64,000 nucleotides of DNA, from contig OZ243045.1 in the NCBI GenBank assembly GCA_965212125.1, forward strand, positions 1,922,001-1,986,000. Direction: 5' to 3'. The notes under the pieces were generated by a model, which had not been told where the DNA came from, ran no database searches, and saw nothing but the letters and a program-made list of their open reading frames with translations. Each line of letters opens with the position of its first letter. Within the stretch, counting starts at the first letter, position 1. Of the stretch, positions 34,268-42,967 are shown piece by piece. This DNA comes from CAYRJD01 sp965212125 (GTDB lineage: Bacteria > Actinomycetota > Acidimicrobiia > Acidimicrobiales > Poriferisodalaceae). Both the position numbers and the translations under genes were made by a program.

Positions 34268-34627
34268 CTAGCGCGGCTGGTTCAGCTCGATCATGTTGCC
34301 CGCCGGATCAAAAAAGAAAGTCTGACGCGCCGCGGTGCCTGCGATAACGGTCGGGTCACGCACCTCCACGCCCTGCGAACGCAGTTCGGCCACTACGGCA
34401 TCAATGTCGCTAACCGCGAACGCCCAGTGCTGCCCGGCTGGCGGTTCCCAGCCAGGCACTTCGATCAGATGCACCTCCGCACCTGCATCGTTGCGCAGCC
34501 AGCGGCCGTTGAATTTGAAATCAGGCCGCTCCAAAACTTCCATCTTCAAGATGTCCGTGTAAAAGGGCGCCACCGCCTCAACATCGGCGACGTTGATCGA
34601 AACGTGGTGAACGGTGCCTAGCTCCAT
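34268..34627 (-). CDS. VOC (glyoxalase/dioxygenase fold) family protein
   Basis: 119 residues. Paired beta-alpha-beta-beta-beta modules; metal-ligand-like His in HHVSINVADV, His in QHWAFAVSDID and Glu in PAGNMIELNQ. The family covers glyoxalase I, fosfomycin resistance and ring-cleaving enzymes; the substrate is not evident. A -10-like TAGCCT lies six bases before ATG 34627. It stands alone between two plus-strand genes. Confidence 0.8.
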   Translation of the reverse strand: MELGTVHHVSINVADVEAVAPFYTDILKMEVLERPDFKFNGRWLRNDAGAEVHLIEVPGWEPPAGQHWAFAVSDIDAVVAELRSQGVEVRDPTVIAGTAARQTFFFDPAGNMIELNQPR

Positions 34628-34633
34628 GCGCCC

Positions 34634-34639
34634 AGGCTA
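34634..34639 (-). promoter_or_regulatory. -10-like TAGCCT, 6 bases before the VOC gene
   Basis: Minus-strand TAGCCT, six bases, ATG 34627. Confidence 0.45.
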
Positions 34640-34719
34640 GCTAGCACCGCTTCGGCTAGCTAGCGCCGCCGCAGCTAACTGCTAACTGGCAACTGGCAGT
34701 ACGAACCCAGCGCCCGCAG

Positions 34720-34725
34720 TACGCT
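34720..34725 (+). promoter_or_regulatory. -10-like TACGCT, 6 bases before the acyl-CoA carboxylase gene
   Basis: TACGCT, six bases, GTG 34732. The closely spaced VOC promoter fires the other way. Confidence 0.45.
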
Positions 34726-34731
34726 GCGAAC

Positions 34732-36288
34732 GTGTCGCAGCACACGATGTCCGAACGCCTGGCCGAGCTAGAGAAACGTCGCGGCGAAGCCCTTCAGGCT
34801 GGCTCGGAACGTTCGGTTCAACGCCAGCACGACAAAGGCAAGTTGCTGGCACGCGAGCGCATTGACTATTTGTTTGACGAAGGCTCGTTTCACGAAATTG
34901 ACCAGCTAGCTCGCCACCGCGCACACGACGTCGGCCTAACCGAGCGCCCGTACACAGACGGAATCGTTACCGGCTGGGGAACCGTGGACGGTCGCAAGGT
35001 ATTTGTCGCCAGCCAAGACTTCACCGTGTTCGGCGGGGCGCTGGGCGAGGTCTTCGCCGAGAAAACCCACAAGATCATGGATCTCGCCGAGTCGGTCGGC
35101 GCACCCATCGTGGGGCTGAACGACGGCGCCGGTGCGCGCATCCAAGAGGGCGTGGCTTCGCTGGCGGGCTACGGCGGCATCTTTCGCCGCAATGTCCGAG
35201 CCTCCGGGGTCATTCCGCAGATCAGCGTGATCATGGGGCCGTGCGCCGGGGGAGCGGTCTATTCGCCGGCCATGACCGACTTCATCTTCATGGTGCGCGA
35301 CACCAGCCACATGTTCATAACCGGGCCAGACGTGGTGAAAACCGTTACCGGCGAAGAGGTGTCCCTGGAAGATCTCGGCGGCGCGGGATCGCACAGCACA
35401 AAGTCTGGCGTCGCTTCGTTTGTTGCCGATAGCGAACACGCGGTGCTTGACGACGTGCGAGCGCTGCTGTCGTTTCTGCCGTCCAACAACCTGGCGACCC
35501 CGCCAGCGGTTGAGTGCCTAGACCCGGCTGATCGGGATTGCCCGGAGCTGACGACCTTGCTGCCCGACAGTTCAAACATTCCTTACGACATGAAACAGGT
35601 CATCGAGCAGACGGTCGACGACGGCGAATTTATGGAGTACCACGCTCACTGGGCGAGGTCGATCGTGTGCGGGTTTGCTCGCATTGAAGGGCACTGCGTT
35701 GGCGTTGTCGGCAATCAGCCGATGATGATGGCCGGCGTGCTTGACATCGAGTCGTCCGAAAAGGCGGCACGGTTTGTTCGGTTCTGCGACGCGTTCAACA
35801 TCCCGCTGCTGACGTTTGTGGATGTGCCTGGATTTTTGCCCGGCGTTGACCAAGAGCACAACGGCATCATTCGCCACGGGGCGAAACTGTTGTACGCCTA
35901 CTGCGAAGCGTCCGTGCCGCGGGTGCAGGTGATCACGCGCAAGGCCTACGGCGGCGCGTATGTGGTGATGGATTCCAAAAGTGTTGGCTGCGATGTGTCT
36001 TTCGCCTGGCCCACCGCTGAGCTGGCGGTGATGGGGCCGCAGGGCGCAGTTGAGGTGCTGTATCGGCGAGAGCTGCAGCAAGCCGCCGACCCGGATGCCC
36101 GCAAGGTTGAGCTCGTCGATGAGTACACCGAGAAGTACGCCAACCCGTATGTAGCGGCGGAGCGAGGGATCGTTGATGCCGTTATTGATCCGGTTGATAC
36201 CCGGCGCAAGGTGGCCGCCGCGTTTGCGCTGATGCGAACCAAGCGAGAGAAACTGCCGCAGCGAAAGCACGGCAACGTTCCGCTGTAA
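34732..36288 (+). CDS. pccB: Acyl-CoA carboxylase, carboxyltransferase beta subunit (propionyl-CoA type)
   Basis: 518 residues, full length. Crotonase-fold halves contain the oxyanion loops GAGARIQEGVASLAGYGGIF and GPCAGGAVYSPAMTDF in the first, and DVPGFLPGVDQEHNGIIRHG and KAYGGAYVVM in the second. It transfers CO2 from carboxybiotin to propionyl-CoA, giving methylmalonyl-CoA; an acetyl-CoA role is possible. The biotin carrier/carboxylase subunit is not in the window. GTG 34732 matches the -10 spacing; ATG 34747 is an alternative. An epsilon subunit overlaps its stop. Confidence 0.9.
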   Translation: MSQHTMSERLAELEKRRGEALQAGSERSVQRQHDKGKLLARERIDYLFDEGSFHEIDQLARHRAHDVGLTERPYTDGIVTGWGTVDGRKVFVASQDFTVFGGALGEVFAEKTHKIMDLAESVGAPIVGLNDGAGARIQEGVASLAGYGGIFRRNVRASGVIPQISVIMGPCAGGAVYSPAMTDFIFMVRDTSHMFITGPDVVKTVTGEEVSLEDLGGAGSHSTKSGVASFVADSEHAVLDDVRALLSFLPSNNLATPPAVECLDPADRDCPELTTLLPDSSNIPYDMKQVIEQTVDDGEFMEYHAHWARSIVCGFARIEGHCVGVVGNQPMMMAGVLDIESSEKAARFVRFCDAFNIPLLTFVDVPGFLPGVDQEHNGIIRHGAKLLYAYCEASVPRVQVITRKAYGGAYVVMDSKSVGCDVSFAWPTAELAVMGPQGAVEVLYRRELQQAADPDARKVELVDEYTEKYANPYVAAERGIVDAVIDPVDTRRKVAAAFALMRTKREKLPQRKHGNVPL

Positions 36289-36491
36289 TGGGAGACGTAC
36301 CGCAGCCGTTTCGCATTAAACCCGCACCGACCGAAGAAGAAGCCGCCGTCATCGCGGCGGCGTTAGAGCTCATCGCCCCGCTGCTGATGCCTGCCGCAGC
36401 TCCCACCGATCAGCGAAACGACACCCGCTGGCGTTTCAGCGGACGTTCATGGGCGAGCACCGATCGCTGGTCGGGCTGGCTACACCGATGA
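36288..36491 (+). CDS. Probable acyl-CoA carboxylase epsilon subunit
   Basis: 67 residues. It starts in the TAATG overlap with pccB and ends in an ATGA overlap with the CoA transferase, so three genes are translationally coupled. The pattern PTEEEAAVIAAALELI followed by a short linker and RWRFSGRSWAS resembles the small epsilon subunits (AccE/PccE) that stabilise actinobacterial acyl-CoA carboxylases. Identification relies on position, length and this pattern. Confidence 0.7.
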   Translation: MGDVPQPFRIKPAPTEEEAAVIAAALELIAPLLMPAAAPTDQRNDTRWRFSGRSWASTDRWSGWLHR

Positions 36492-37648
36492 GTGAGCCTG
36501 CTGCGCCGCTGGCCGACCTGAAAGTCGTCGACATGTCCACGGTGTTCGCTGGCCCGCACTGCGCGCGTTACCTCGCCGACTTCGGGGCGGACGTAATCAA
36601 AGTGGAGCGCCCCACCGCAGACACCGTTCGCAACATCGGCTGGCGTGACGAAACCGGCGAAACCCTGTGGTGGCGGCTGGTGAATCGCAACAAGCGTTGC
36701 GTCACCCTCAATCTGAAAGAGCCTGGCGACTTGGCGCAGATGCGAAACCTGCTGAGCGAGGCGGACGTGCTGGTGGAGAATCTTCGCCCGGGCAAGCTGG
36801 AGGCGCTGGGGCTTGTGCCAGCCGACCTGATCTCTGCCAACGCCAAACTTGTAATAACTCGCGTAACCGGTTTCGGCCAAGACGGCCCCTATCGCGATCG
36901 CCCGGGATTCGCTTCGCTGGCTGAGGCAATGTCGGGCTTTGCGTCCCTGAACGGCGATCCGAGCGGCGCGCCCGCGCTGCCGCCGATTGCGTTGACCGAC
37001 GAGATCGCCGGGCTAGTGGCGGCTTTTGCGACGATGGTTGCCGTGCACAGCGGCATTGGGCAGGTGGTGGATGTGAGCCTGCTTGAAAGCATGATGCAGG
37101 TGATGGGGCCGCTGTTTGCGGCTTGGCACAGCGAGAAATACGAACAGCCGCGGCTGGGGTCGGGCATTCCCTACACCGTCCCGCGTGGGAACTACGAAAC
37201 GGCCGACGGCAAATGGCTGACGGTTAGCACCTCTAGCGATGCTGTGGCGCAGCGGGTCTTGGGGCTGTTAGGTGTTGCCGACGACGACCGCTTTGCGTCG
37301 TTTGAGGCGCGCACGCAGCATCGAGCAGCGCTTGATGAAATTTTGTCGCAGTGGACCAGCGAGCGAACCTTGGCGACTGCACTAGCGGAGTTTGAGAACG
37401 CGCAGGCGGCTGCCGCGGCGGTGATGACTATTTCGGAGATCGTTGACGACGAGCACGTGATTAAGCGTGAGGCATTGGTGGAGGTGGAAGGGTTGCTGAT
37501 GCAGAACGTGGTGGCGCGCTTGTCTGCCACGCCGGGCGAAGTCCGCTGGGCGGGGCGACCGCTTGGAGCCGATAACGCCGACTTGGCGGATCTGACAGAG
37601 CTGACTGATCGCCCGGCTAGTGGGTCAGCTAGCTGGCCGAGTCGTTAG
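36488..37648 (+). CDS. CaiB/BaiF family (class III) CoA transferase
   Basis: 386 residues from ATG 36488. Family features: VVDMSTVFAGPHCARYLADFGADVIKVE (in pieces), WRLVNRNKRCVTLNLK, DVLVENLRPGKLEALGL, VTGFGQDGPYRDRPGFASLAEAMSG, the catalytic-Asp region ALTDEIAGLVAAFATMVA and GQVVDVSLLESM. It moves CoA between carboxylic acids through acyl-aspartyl intermediates. Linkage to pccB and the convergent ethylmalonyl-CoA mutase makes a mesaconyl- or succinyl-CoA transferase conceivable, but the substrate is unproven. Confidence 0.85.
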   Translation: MSEPAAPLADLKVVDMSTVFAGPHCARYLADFGADVIKVERPTADTVRNIGWRDETGETLWWRLVNRNKRCVTLNLKEPGDLAQMRNLLSEADVLVENLRPGKLEALGLVPADLISANAKLVITRVTGFGQDGPYRDRPGFASLAEAMSGFASLNGDPSGAPALPPIALTDEIAGLVAAFATMVAVHSGIGQVVDVSLLESMMQVMGPLFAAWHSEKYEQPRLGSGIPYTVPRGNYETADGKWLTVSTSSDAVAQRVLGLLGVADDDRFASFEARTQHRAALDEILSQWTSERTLATALAEFENAQAAAAAVMTISEIVDDEHVIKREALVEVEGLLMQNVVARLSATPGEVRWAGRPLGADNADLADLTELTDRPASGSASWPSR

Positions 37649-37653
37649 CGGCG

Positions 37654-39717
37654 CTAGGCATCGGCGCGTTGCGCCTGCGCTAAATCCACTAGCTCAGACA
37701 TAATCACCGTTAGCTCAAAATCTTTCGGCGTGTACACGGAGGCAACGCCGGTATCTAGCAGAGCGGTTTGGTCGGCCGGGGGGATGATTCCGCCCACCAC
37801 CACTGCAGCGACAACGCCGTTGGCGGCTAGCTCTGCTTGCACCTGCGGCACCAACTCCATATGCCCGCCAGACAAAATCGACAGCGCGACTATGTCCACG
37901 TCTTCGTCGCGCGCCACCGCTGCGATGTGCTGGGCGGTGACACGGATTCCGTCGTAGATCACCTCCATGCCTGAATCTCTGGCCGCCACCGCAATCTGCT
38001 CGGCGCCATTGGAGTGCCCGTCCAGGCCGGGCTTAGCGACAAGCAGTCGCGGCGGGCCGCCCGTCAGCGCCTTGCTGCGCTTGGCGATCTCAGCGAAGCC
38101 GTGCTGTATGTCGCCCGTGGCTGCGCTGGCTGAGTTGCCCGTGCCGCCCGTGCCGGTTACGCCGCTAGCACTAGCCGAGCTAGCGCCGATGCCGGTCGGA
38201 GCGCGGTAATCGCCAAACACCTCGCGCAAGGCATTAGCCCACTCGCCAGTCGTTACTCCCGCATGGGCGGCGGCGATGGTCGGACCCATGATGTTGATGT
38301 CGCCGCTGATGGCTACGCGCAGGTCGTTTAGCGCAGCCACCACCGCGCTTGAGTTGCGGGCAGAGCGCCACTGTTCTAGGTCTTGCAGCGCGGCTTGTTG
38401 CACGGCGGGATCAACCTGCAAGAAGGCCGCCGCCGTGTCGCCGGACGCCGCGCCGCCGGGTGAGCCCGTAAGCGGGGAGTCTTCCGTTTCGGTGTACTTA
38501 TTCACGCCGACCACCGTCTGGTTGCCCTGCTCAATTTGGCGCACCCGCGCGGTGTGGCTCGCAACCAGGCGCCCCTTCAGCTCTTCGATCGCGCTAAAAG
38601 CGCCACCCAGCGCCAGCACGTCATCAAGCTCGGCCTGTGCGGAATCAACCAGCTCGGCGGTTCGCCGCTCGACAACCTTGCTGCCGTCAAAAATGTCTTC
38701 GTGTTCCAGCAAGTCAGATTCTTCGGCCAGCACTTGCTGCATGCGCAGCGACCATTGCTGATCCCACGGCCGCGGCAGCCCTAGCGCTTCGTTCCACGCC
38801 GGCAGCTGCAGCGACCGCGTTCTGGCTCGCTTTGAAAGCGTCACGCCGAGCATCTCCAACGCGATCCGCGTGACGTTGTTTTCGGGCTGCGCTTCGGTTA
38901 GCCCCAGCGAATTGACCTGCACGCCGTAGCGGAAGCGGCGCAGCTTCGGGTCGGTCACGCCGTAGCGCTGCTCGCAAATGGCATCCCACATTTGGGTGAA
39001 GGCGCGCACCTTGCAGACCTCTTCCACAAACCGAATCCCGCTATTGACGAAAAACGAAATAGCCCCCACCACATTGCTGAACCGCTCCGCCGGCACCTGG
39101 CCGCTGCGCTTCACCGCATCTAGCACGTCAATCGCAGTCGCCAGCGCGTAGGCGATCTCTTGCGTGGGGGTCGCCCCCGCCTCTTGCAGGTGATAGCTGC
39201 ACACGTTGATCGGATTCCAGCGCGGCATATGTTGCGCGCAGTAACTGATGATGTCCACGGTTAGCCGCAGGCTCGGCTCGGGCGCAAATATGTAGGTGCC
39301 GCGGCTCAGATATTCCTTGACGATGTCGTTTTGGGTCGTGCCCCGCAGCGTCTGCAGATCAACCCCGCTGTTTTGGGCGTTCGCTATGTACAGCCCCAAA
39401 ATCCACGCGGCGGTGGCGTTGATGGTCATTGAGGTGTTCATCTGGTCTTGCGGAATGCCCTCTAGCAGCTCCGCCATATGACCCAAGTGAGTTACCGGAA
39501 CGCCCACCTTGCCGACCTCGCCCTGCGCGAACGGGTGGTCGGGGTCGTAGCCGGTTTGGGTCGGCAGATCAAACGCAACCGACAGCCCCGTTTGGCCCTT
39601 TGCGAGGTTGGTTCGATAAAGCTCGTTTGACGCAGCCGCCGTGGAGTGCCCTGAGTAGGTGCGCATCAGCCAGTGCGGATCGCGCTGGGGTTGCGGCGTT
39701 TTCACGTTATGTGTCAA
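37654..39717 (-). CDS. ecm: Ethylmalonyl-CoA mutase (MeaA-type, B12-dependent)
   Basis: 687 residues. The TIM-barrel part matches MeaA/Ecm more than methylmalonyl-CoA mutase: TYSGHSTAAASNELYRTNLA, GTTQNDIVKEYLSRGTYIF, WNPINVCSYHLQEAGATPTQ and WNEALGLPRPWDQQWSLRMQ. The C-terminal cobalamin domain has DGHSNG (the Asp-x-His-x-x-Gly loop) and SILSGGHMELV. It converts ethylmalonyl-CoA to methylsuccinyl-CoA. A Gly/Ser/Ala/Thr-rich linker (about 25 residues with TGTGGTG) joins the domains. It overlaps aat by 11 bases and converges on the CoA transferase with a 5-base gap. Confidence 0.87.
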   Translation of the reverse strand: MTHNVKTPQPQRDPHWLMRTYSGHSTAAASNELYRTNLAKGQTGLSVAFDLPTQTGYDPDHPFAQGEVGKVGVPVTHLGHMAELLEGIPQDQMNTSMTINATAAWILGLYIANAQNSGVDLQTLRGTTQNDIVKEYLSRGTYIFAPEPSLRLTVDIISYCAQHMPRWNPINVCSYHLQEAGATPTQEIAYALATAIDVLDAVKRSGQVPAERFSNVVGAISFFVNSGIRFVEEVCKVRAFTQMWDAICEQRYGVTDPKLRRFRYGVQVNSLGLTEAQPENNVTRIALEMLGVTLSKRARTRSLQLPAWNEALGLPRPWDQQWSLRMQQVLAEESDLLEHEDIFDGSKVVERRTAELVDSAQAELDDVLALGGAFSAIEELKGRLVASHTARVRQIEQGNQTVVGVNKYTETEDSPLTGSPGGAASGDTAAAFLQVDPAVQQAALQDLEQWRSARNSSAVVAALNDLRVAISGDINIMGPTIAAAHAGVTTGEWANALREVFGDYRAPTGIGASSASASGVTGTGGTGNSASAATGDIQHGFAEIAKRSKALTGGPPRLLVAKPGLDGHSNGAEQIAVAARDSGMEVIYDGIRVTAQHIAAVARDEDVDIVALSILSGGHMELVPQVQAELAANGVVAAVVVGGIIPPADQTALLDTGVASVYTPKDFELTVIMSELVDLAQAQRADA

Positions 39718-40414
39718 GCATCCGGAAAGTCATGGGCTGGCTCCAGATCTCAGCCAGCGGGCGACTTATTGCCTCATCCAGCAGTTCCAGGTAGCCGGCG
39801 CGCTCTATTTCAACCGCACCCAAACCCACCAGATGTGGAGTGTTCCACTGAACGTCAATCAGCGCGCCGCCGGTTACTTTCAGGGCGTCAACCAGGGCAA
39901 CCAGAGCGACCTTGGAGGCATCGGTTGCGGTGTGAAACATCGACTCGCCAGCAAACAATGCCCCGATGGCGACGCCGTAAAGACCGCCGGCGAGTTCGCC
40001 GTCTTTCCAGGCTTCAACGCTGTGCGCCCACCCCATCTTGTGCAACTGTTCGTAAGCGATTTTGATGTCGTCGTTTATCCAGCCATTCGGTCGAGCCGGG
40101 CTAGCGCACGAATTGACCACATCGCTGAAGCTGTGATCGATGCGAATCTCAAAATCGCGACAAGCCCGCCGCAGCGAACGACTGACCCGCATGTAGCTGA
40201 GCGGCAAGATGCCACGCGGGTCGGGCGACCACCAACCGATGGTGTCGCCTAGCGGCATAGGAAATAGCCCTGCGCGGTACGCGCCCAAAAGCGTTCCCGG
40301 TGTCAGGTCTGCCCCGGCACCCACTAGGCCGTTTTCGTCAGCCGTGCTAGCTAGCGGAAACTCCCAAGTGCTGGCTGGCGGCTCCGCTGGCACACCTTCG
40401 GTCGTTGTTTGCAT
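39707..40414 (-). CDS. aat: Leucyl/phenylalanyl-tRNA--protein transferase
   Basis: 235 residues. Conserved segments: GLVGAGADLTPGTLLGAYRAGLFPMP, WWSPDPRGILPL, WINDDIKIAYEQLHKMGWAHSVE (in pieces), GGLYGVAIGALFAGESMFH and LIDVQWNTPHLVGLGAVEI. It adds Leu or Phe to N-terminal Lys/Arg, marking proteins for ClpAP. It precedes ecm on the same strand and overlaps it by 11 bases, an unexpected partner. Start ATG 40414. Confidence 0.92.
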   Translation of the reverse strand: MQTTTEGVPAEPPASTWEFPLASTADENGLVGAGADLTPGTLLGAYRAGLFPMPLGDTIGWWSPDPRGILPLSYMRVSRSLRRACRDFEIRIDHSFSDVVNSCASPARPNGWINDDIKIAYEQLHKMGWAHSVEAWKDGELAGGLYGVAIGALFAGESMFHTATDASKVALVALVDALKVTGGALIDVQWNTPHLVGLGAVEIERAGYLELLDEAISRPLAEIWSQPMTFRMLDT

Positions 40415-40493
40415 GCATCGCTCAGGTTACGCGATGACTGGCGGGCTGGCTAACTAGTCGGTTGTCTGGCTAGCTGGCTGGCTAGCTGACCGA

Positions 40494-41504
40494 CTAACTG
40501 GCGTCGTATGCGGTTTGGTCGTCTTCGGTTGCGTCGCGGATCGTTACCGACGTAACCACAACGTCTTCAATCGGCACGTCCCTCGCAGATGAGCCATTGG
40601 GGCGGGCACGCGTTTGCGTTGGAACGGCGTCAATGGTTGCGACCACGTCAAGGCCTGTGGTTACCACCCCGAGCGGTGAATAAAGGCTCGGCAGGCCCGC
40701 CCCGTCAGAGCCGGTGACGACGAAGAACTGCGAGCCGTTAGTGGAGGGGTTGCTGCTGTTCGCCATGGCTACCGCGCCGATGCGGTACCAGTTATCGGGC
40801 GGGATTCGGCCGGTGAACTGGTAGCCGGGCGAGCCCGTGCCGAAGGAGTTTGCTACGTCGCCGCCCTGAATAACGAAGTTGCTAATCACGCGGTGAAAGA
40901 TCGTTCCGTTGAAGGCGCCGTAGCGAGCCAGGAACACAAAGTTGTTAACGCTGTCCGCGTCTAGCGACGGGTCGAGCACCATCGTGAAATTGCCCAGGTT
41001 GGTTACGAAGTCGGCTGCGTAGAGCTGATCGGTGTTGATGCAGAGCGGCGGTGCTGATCTGAACTGGGTGGTTTGTGGGCTTGAACCATCTTCGGCCGGG
41101 CAGGTTTCGCTTGAGGTTGGATTTGCTGGCGCACTGGTAGCGGGTGCGGCGGTGCCGCCGTCGCCACCGGTGCTGTCGCTGGTGTCTGCGTCTGAGCCGG
41201 TGTCGGTGCCGTCGTCGGTGCCAGCATCCGCGCCGCCTTCAGAGCCACCTTCATCTGTGCCACCAGCATCGTCGCCCGCATCCTCGCCAGCTTCGCCGTC
41301 GGTTTGCGTCGTCTGCGCTTCTTCGGTGGGGTCGTCGCTAGAGACGAACACGCTGTACAGAAACGCGGCACCTATCAACACCACGCCGATAACCACCACT
41401 CGTATCGTCAGCTTGATACGCCGACCACGCTGTTCGGATTTTTGTTCGTTCTCAGCTTGCAGCATCTGGTTTTGGCGCTGCCGCATACGTTTTTCACTTG
41501 GCAC
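40494..41504 (-). CDS. Membrane-anchored cyclophilin-type peptidyl-prolyl isomerase
   Basis: 336 residues. A basic N-terminus (about 30 residues) precedes one transmembrane helix (VVVIGVVLIGAAFLYSVFV), then an Asp/Gly/Thr/Ser-rich spacer of ~80 residues and the cyclophilin domain: NFVFLARYGAFNGTIFHRVI, FVIQGGD, AVAMANSS and GSQFFVVTG. The catalytic Arg lies in FHRV. It should fold proteins outside the membrane. The start is GTG 41504; ATG 41486 is an alternative. Confidence 0.88.
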   Translation of the reverse strand: MPSEKRMRQRQNQMLQAENEQKSEQRGRRIKLTIRVVVIGVVLIGAAFLYSVFVSSDDPTEEAQTTQTDGEAGEDAGDDAGGTDEGGSEGGADAGTDDGTDTGSDADTSDSTGGDGGTAAPATSAPANPTSSETCPAEDGSSPQTTQFRSAPPLCINTDQLYAADFVTNLGNFTMVLDPSLDADSVNNFVFLARYGAFNGTIFHRVISNFVIQGGDVANSFGTGSPGYQFTGRIPPDNWYRIGAVAMANSSNPSTNGSQFFVVTGSDGAGLPSLYSPLGVVTTGLDVVATIDAVPTQTRARPNGSSARDVPIEDVVVTSVTIRDATEDDQTAYDAS

Positions 41505-41567
41505 TGCGCACAGAGGCTAGCCAGCTTGGCGCGCTTGGCTTGGTCGCCCCAGGCCGGCCTTGATCGG

Positions 41568-41573
41568 TATGGT
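41568..41573 (+). promoter_or_regulatory. -10-like TATGGT, 8 bases before lysC
   Basis: TATGGT, eight bases, GTG 41582. Confidence 0.5.
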
Positions 41574-41581
41574 CTAACCAC

Positions 41582-42895
41582 GTGACGTTGCTTGTTCAGA
41601 AGTTTGGCGGCACGTCGGTTGCGAGCCCGGCGCGTATGGCCGAAGTTGCCGACTATGTGCGTCATTGCCGGACACGTGGCGACGACATCGTTTTGGTGCT
41701 GAGCGCCATGGGCAACGAAACCGACGATCTGCTGCGGCTGGCGACCGACATCTCTAGCGACCCGTCCGGCCGCGAGATGGACATGCTGATTACCGCGGGC
41801 GAGCGCAAGGCCATAGCGCTCATGTGCATGGCGCTGCACGTCGTCGGCGTGGAGGCCGAATCGTTCACCGGCAGCCAAGCTGGGCTGGTAACCGACACCA
41901 ACCATCGCAACGCAAAAATCCTGTCAATCGCACCCAAGCGCATCTTGGCTTCGTTGGCGGAAGGCAAGGTGCCGGTGGTGGCGGGCGCGCAAGGCGTGTC
42001 GACCGACAGCGACGTGACCTTTTTGGGGCGTGGCGGATCTGACACCACGGCCGTTGCGCTGGCGCACGAGCTTGGCGCCGAAGTGTGCGAGCTCTTTACC
42101 GATGTCTCCGGCGTGTTCACCACCGATCCGCGGATCTGCTCCAAGGCACACCGCATAGCGACGCTCACATTTGACGAGCTGCTGGAGATGACAGCGATGG
42201 GTTGCCCGAAGCCGACGGCCCGATCCGTGGAGGTCGCCAGGGCTTATGACATGCGCTTGCATGTGCGCTCGGCGTTTACCTGGGAGCCCGGCACGTGGGT
42301 GCTGAAGCCAGACGACAACATCCAGCACTTATCGTCTTTATTGCCGGACTTGATAGCGGATTCGTTGCCGGCAGATTCGGCATCAACAGATTCGCTGGCG
42401 AAGGAGCAGGACGGCGCTATGGAACAAGCCATCATCAAGGGCGTAGTGCCTGACACCAGCCAAGCCAAGATCACGATCACCGGAGTCAAGGACGAGCCGG
42501 GCATAGCCGGTGTGGTGTTTCGCACGTTGGCCGACTCACAGATAAACGTCGACATGATCGTGCAAAGCGCCAGCGCCGACGGCGAGGCCGATATTTCATT
42601 TACCGTGCCGCAAGAGTCGGCGGAGCAGGCACGCCAAACGTGTGAGGCCATGTCTGACCGACTGGCGTTCAAGTCGGTCGTTTCAGATACCGCCATTGGT
42701 CGGGTGTCGGTGGTTGGCGCGGGGATGGCGACTCATCCGGGCGTGGCGGCGACCATGTTTGAAACGCTGGCAGCCCAGAACATAAACATAGACATGATCG
42801 CCACGTCGCCGATCCGGATTAGCTGCGTTGTTGCTGAAGAGCAGACCGAGCAAGCCACCATTGCGCTGCACACCGCATACGGGCTAGATCAGTAG
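41582..42895 (+). CDS. lysC: Aspartate kinase
   Basis: 437 residues. Catalytic domain: VQKFGGTSVASP, FLGRGGSDTTAVALA and FTDVSGVFTTDPR. Two ACT domains follow (ITGVKDEPGIAGVVFRTLA and VVGAGMATHPGVAATMFETL), which bind lysine and/or threonine for feedback control. A stretch rich in Ser/Asp/Ala joins the parts. An in-frame ATG at 42419 after AAGGAG could start a separate beta (ACT-only) subunit, as known in Corynebacterium and Bacillus. It is followed by asd. GTG 41582 fits the -10 spacing. Confidence 0.92.
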   Translation: MTLLVQKFGGTSVASPARMAEVADYVRHCRTRGDDIVLVLSAMGNETDDLLRLATDISSDPSGREMDMLITAGERKAIALMCMALHVVGVEAESFTGSQAGLVTDTNHRNAKILSIAPKRILASLAEGKVPVVAGAQGVSTDSDVTFLGRGGSDTTAVALAHELGAEVCELFTDVSGVFTTDPRICSKAHRIATLTFDELLEMTAMGCPKPTARSVEVARAYDMRLHVRSAFTWEPGTWVLKPDDNIQHLSSLLPDLIADSLPADSASTDSLAKEQDGAMEQAIIKGVVPDTSQAKITITGVKDEPGIAGVVFRTLADSQINVDMIVQSASADGEADISFTVPQESAEQARQTCEAMSDRLAFKSVVSDTAIGRVSVVGAGMATHPGVAATMFETLAAQNINIDMIATSPIRISCVVAEEQTEQATIALHTAYGLDQ

Positions 42896-42934
42896 AACCC
42901 GCCAAGCCCTCTAAACTGGCCACTGGCCTCGATC

Positions 42935-42967
42935 AAAGCAGGCAAGCAAAGCAGGCAAGGCAGGCAA
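42935..42967. repeat. 13-bp tandem repeat in the asd leader
   Basis: AAAGCAGGCAAG occurs at 42935-42946 and 42948-42959, then GCAGGCAA up to the base before the asd ATG. The repeat therefore forms the ribosome-binding region. Confidence 0.75.

Noticed and set aside
37654..39717. Reading the mutase as methylmalonyl-CoA mutase
   Set aside because: The CSYHLQEAGATP and WNEALGLPRPWDQQWSLR stretches are of the MeaA/Ecm type, and ccr is present.
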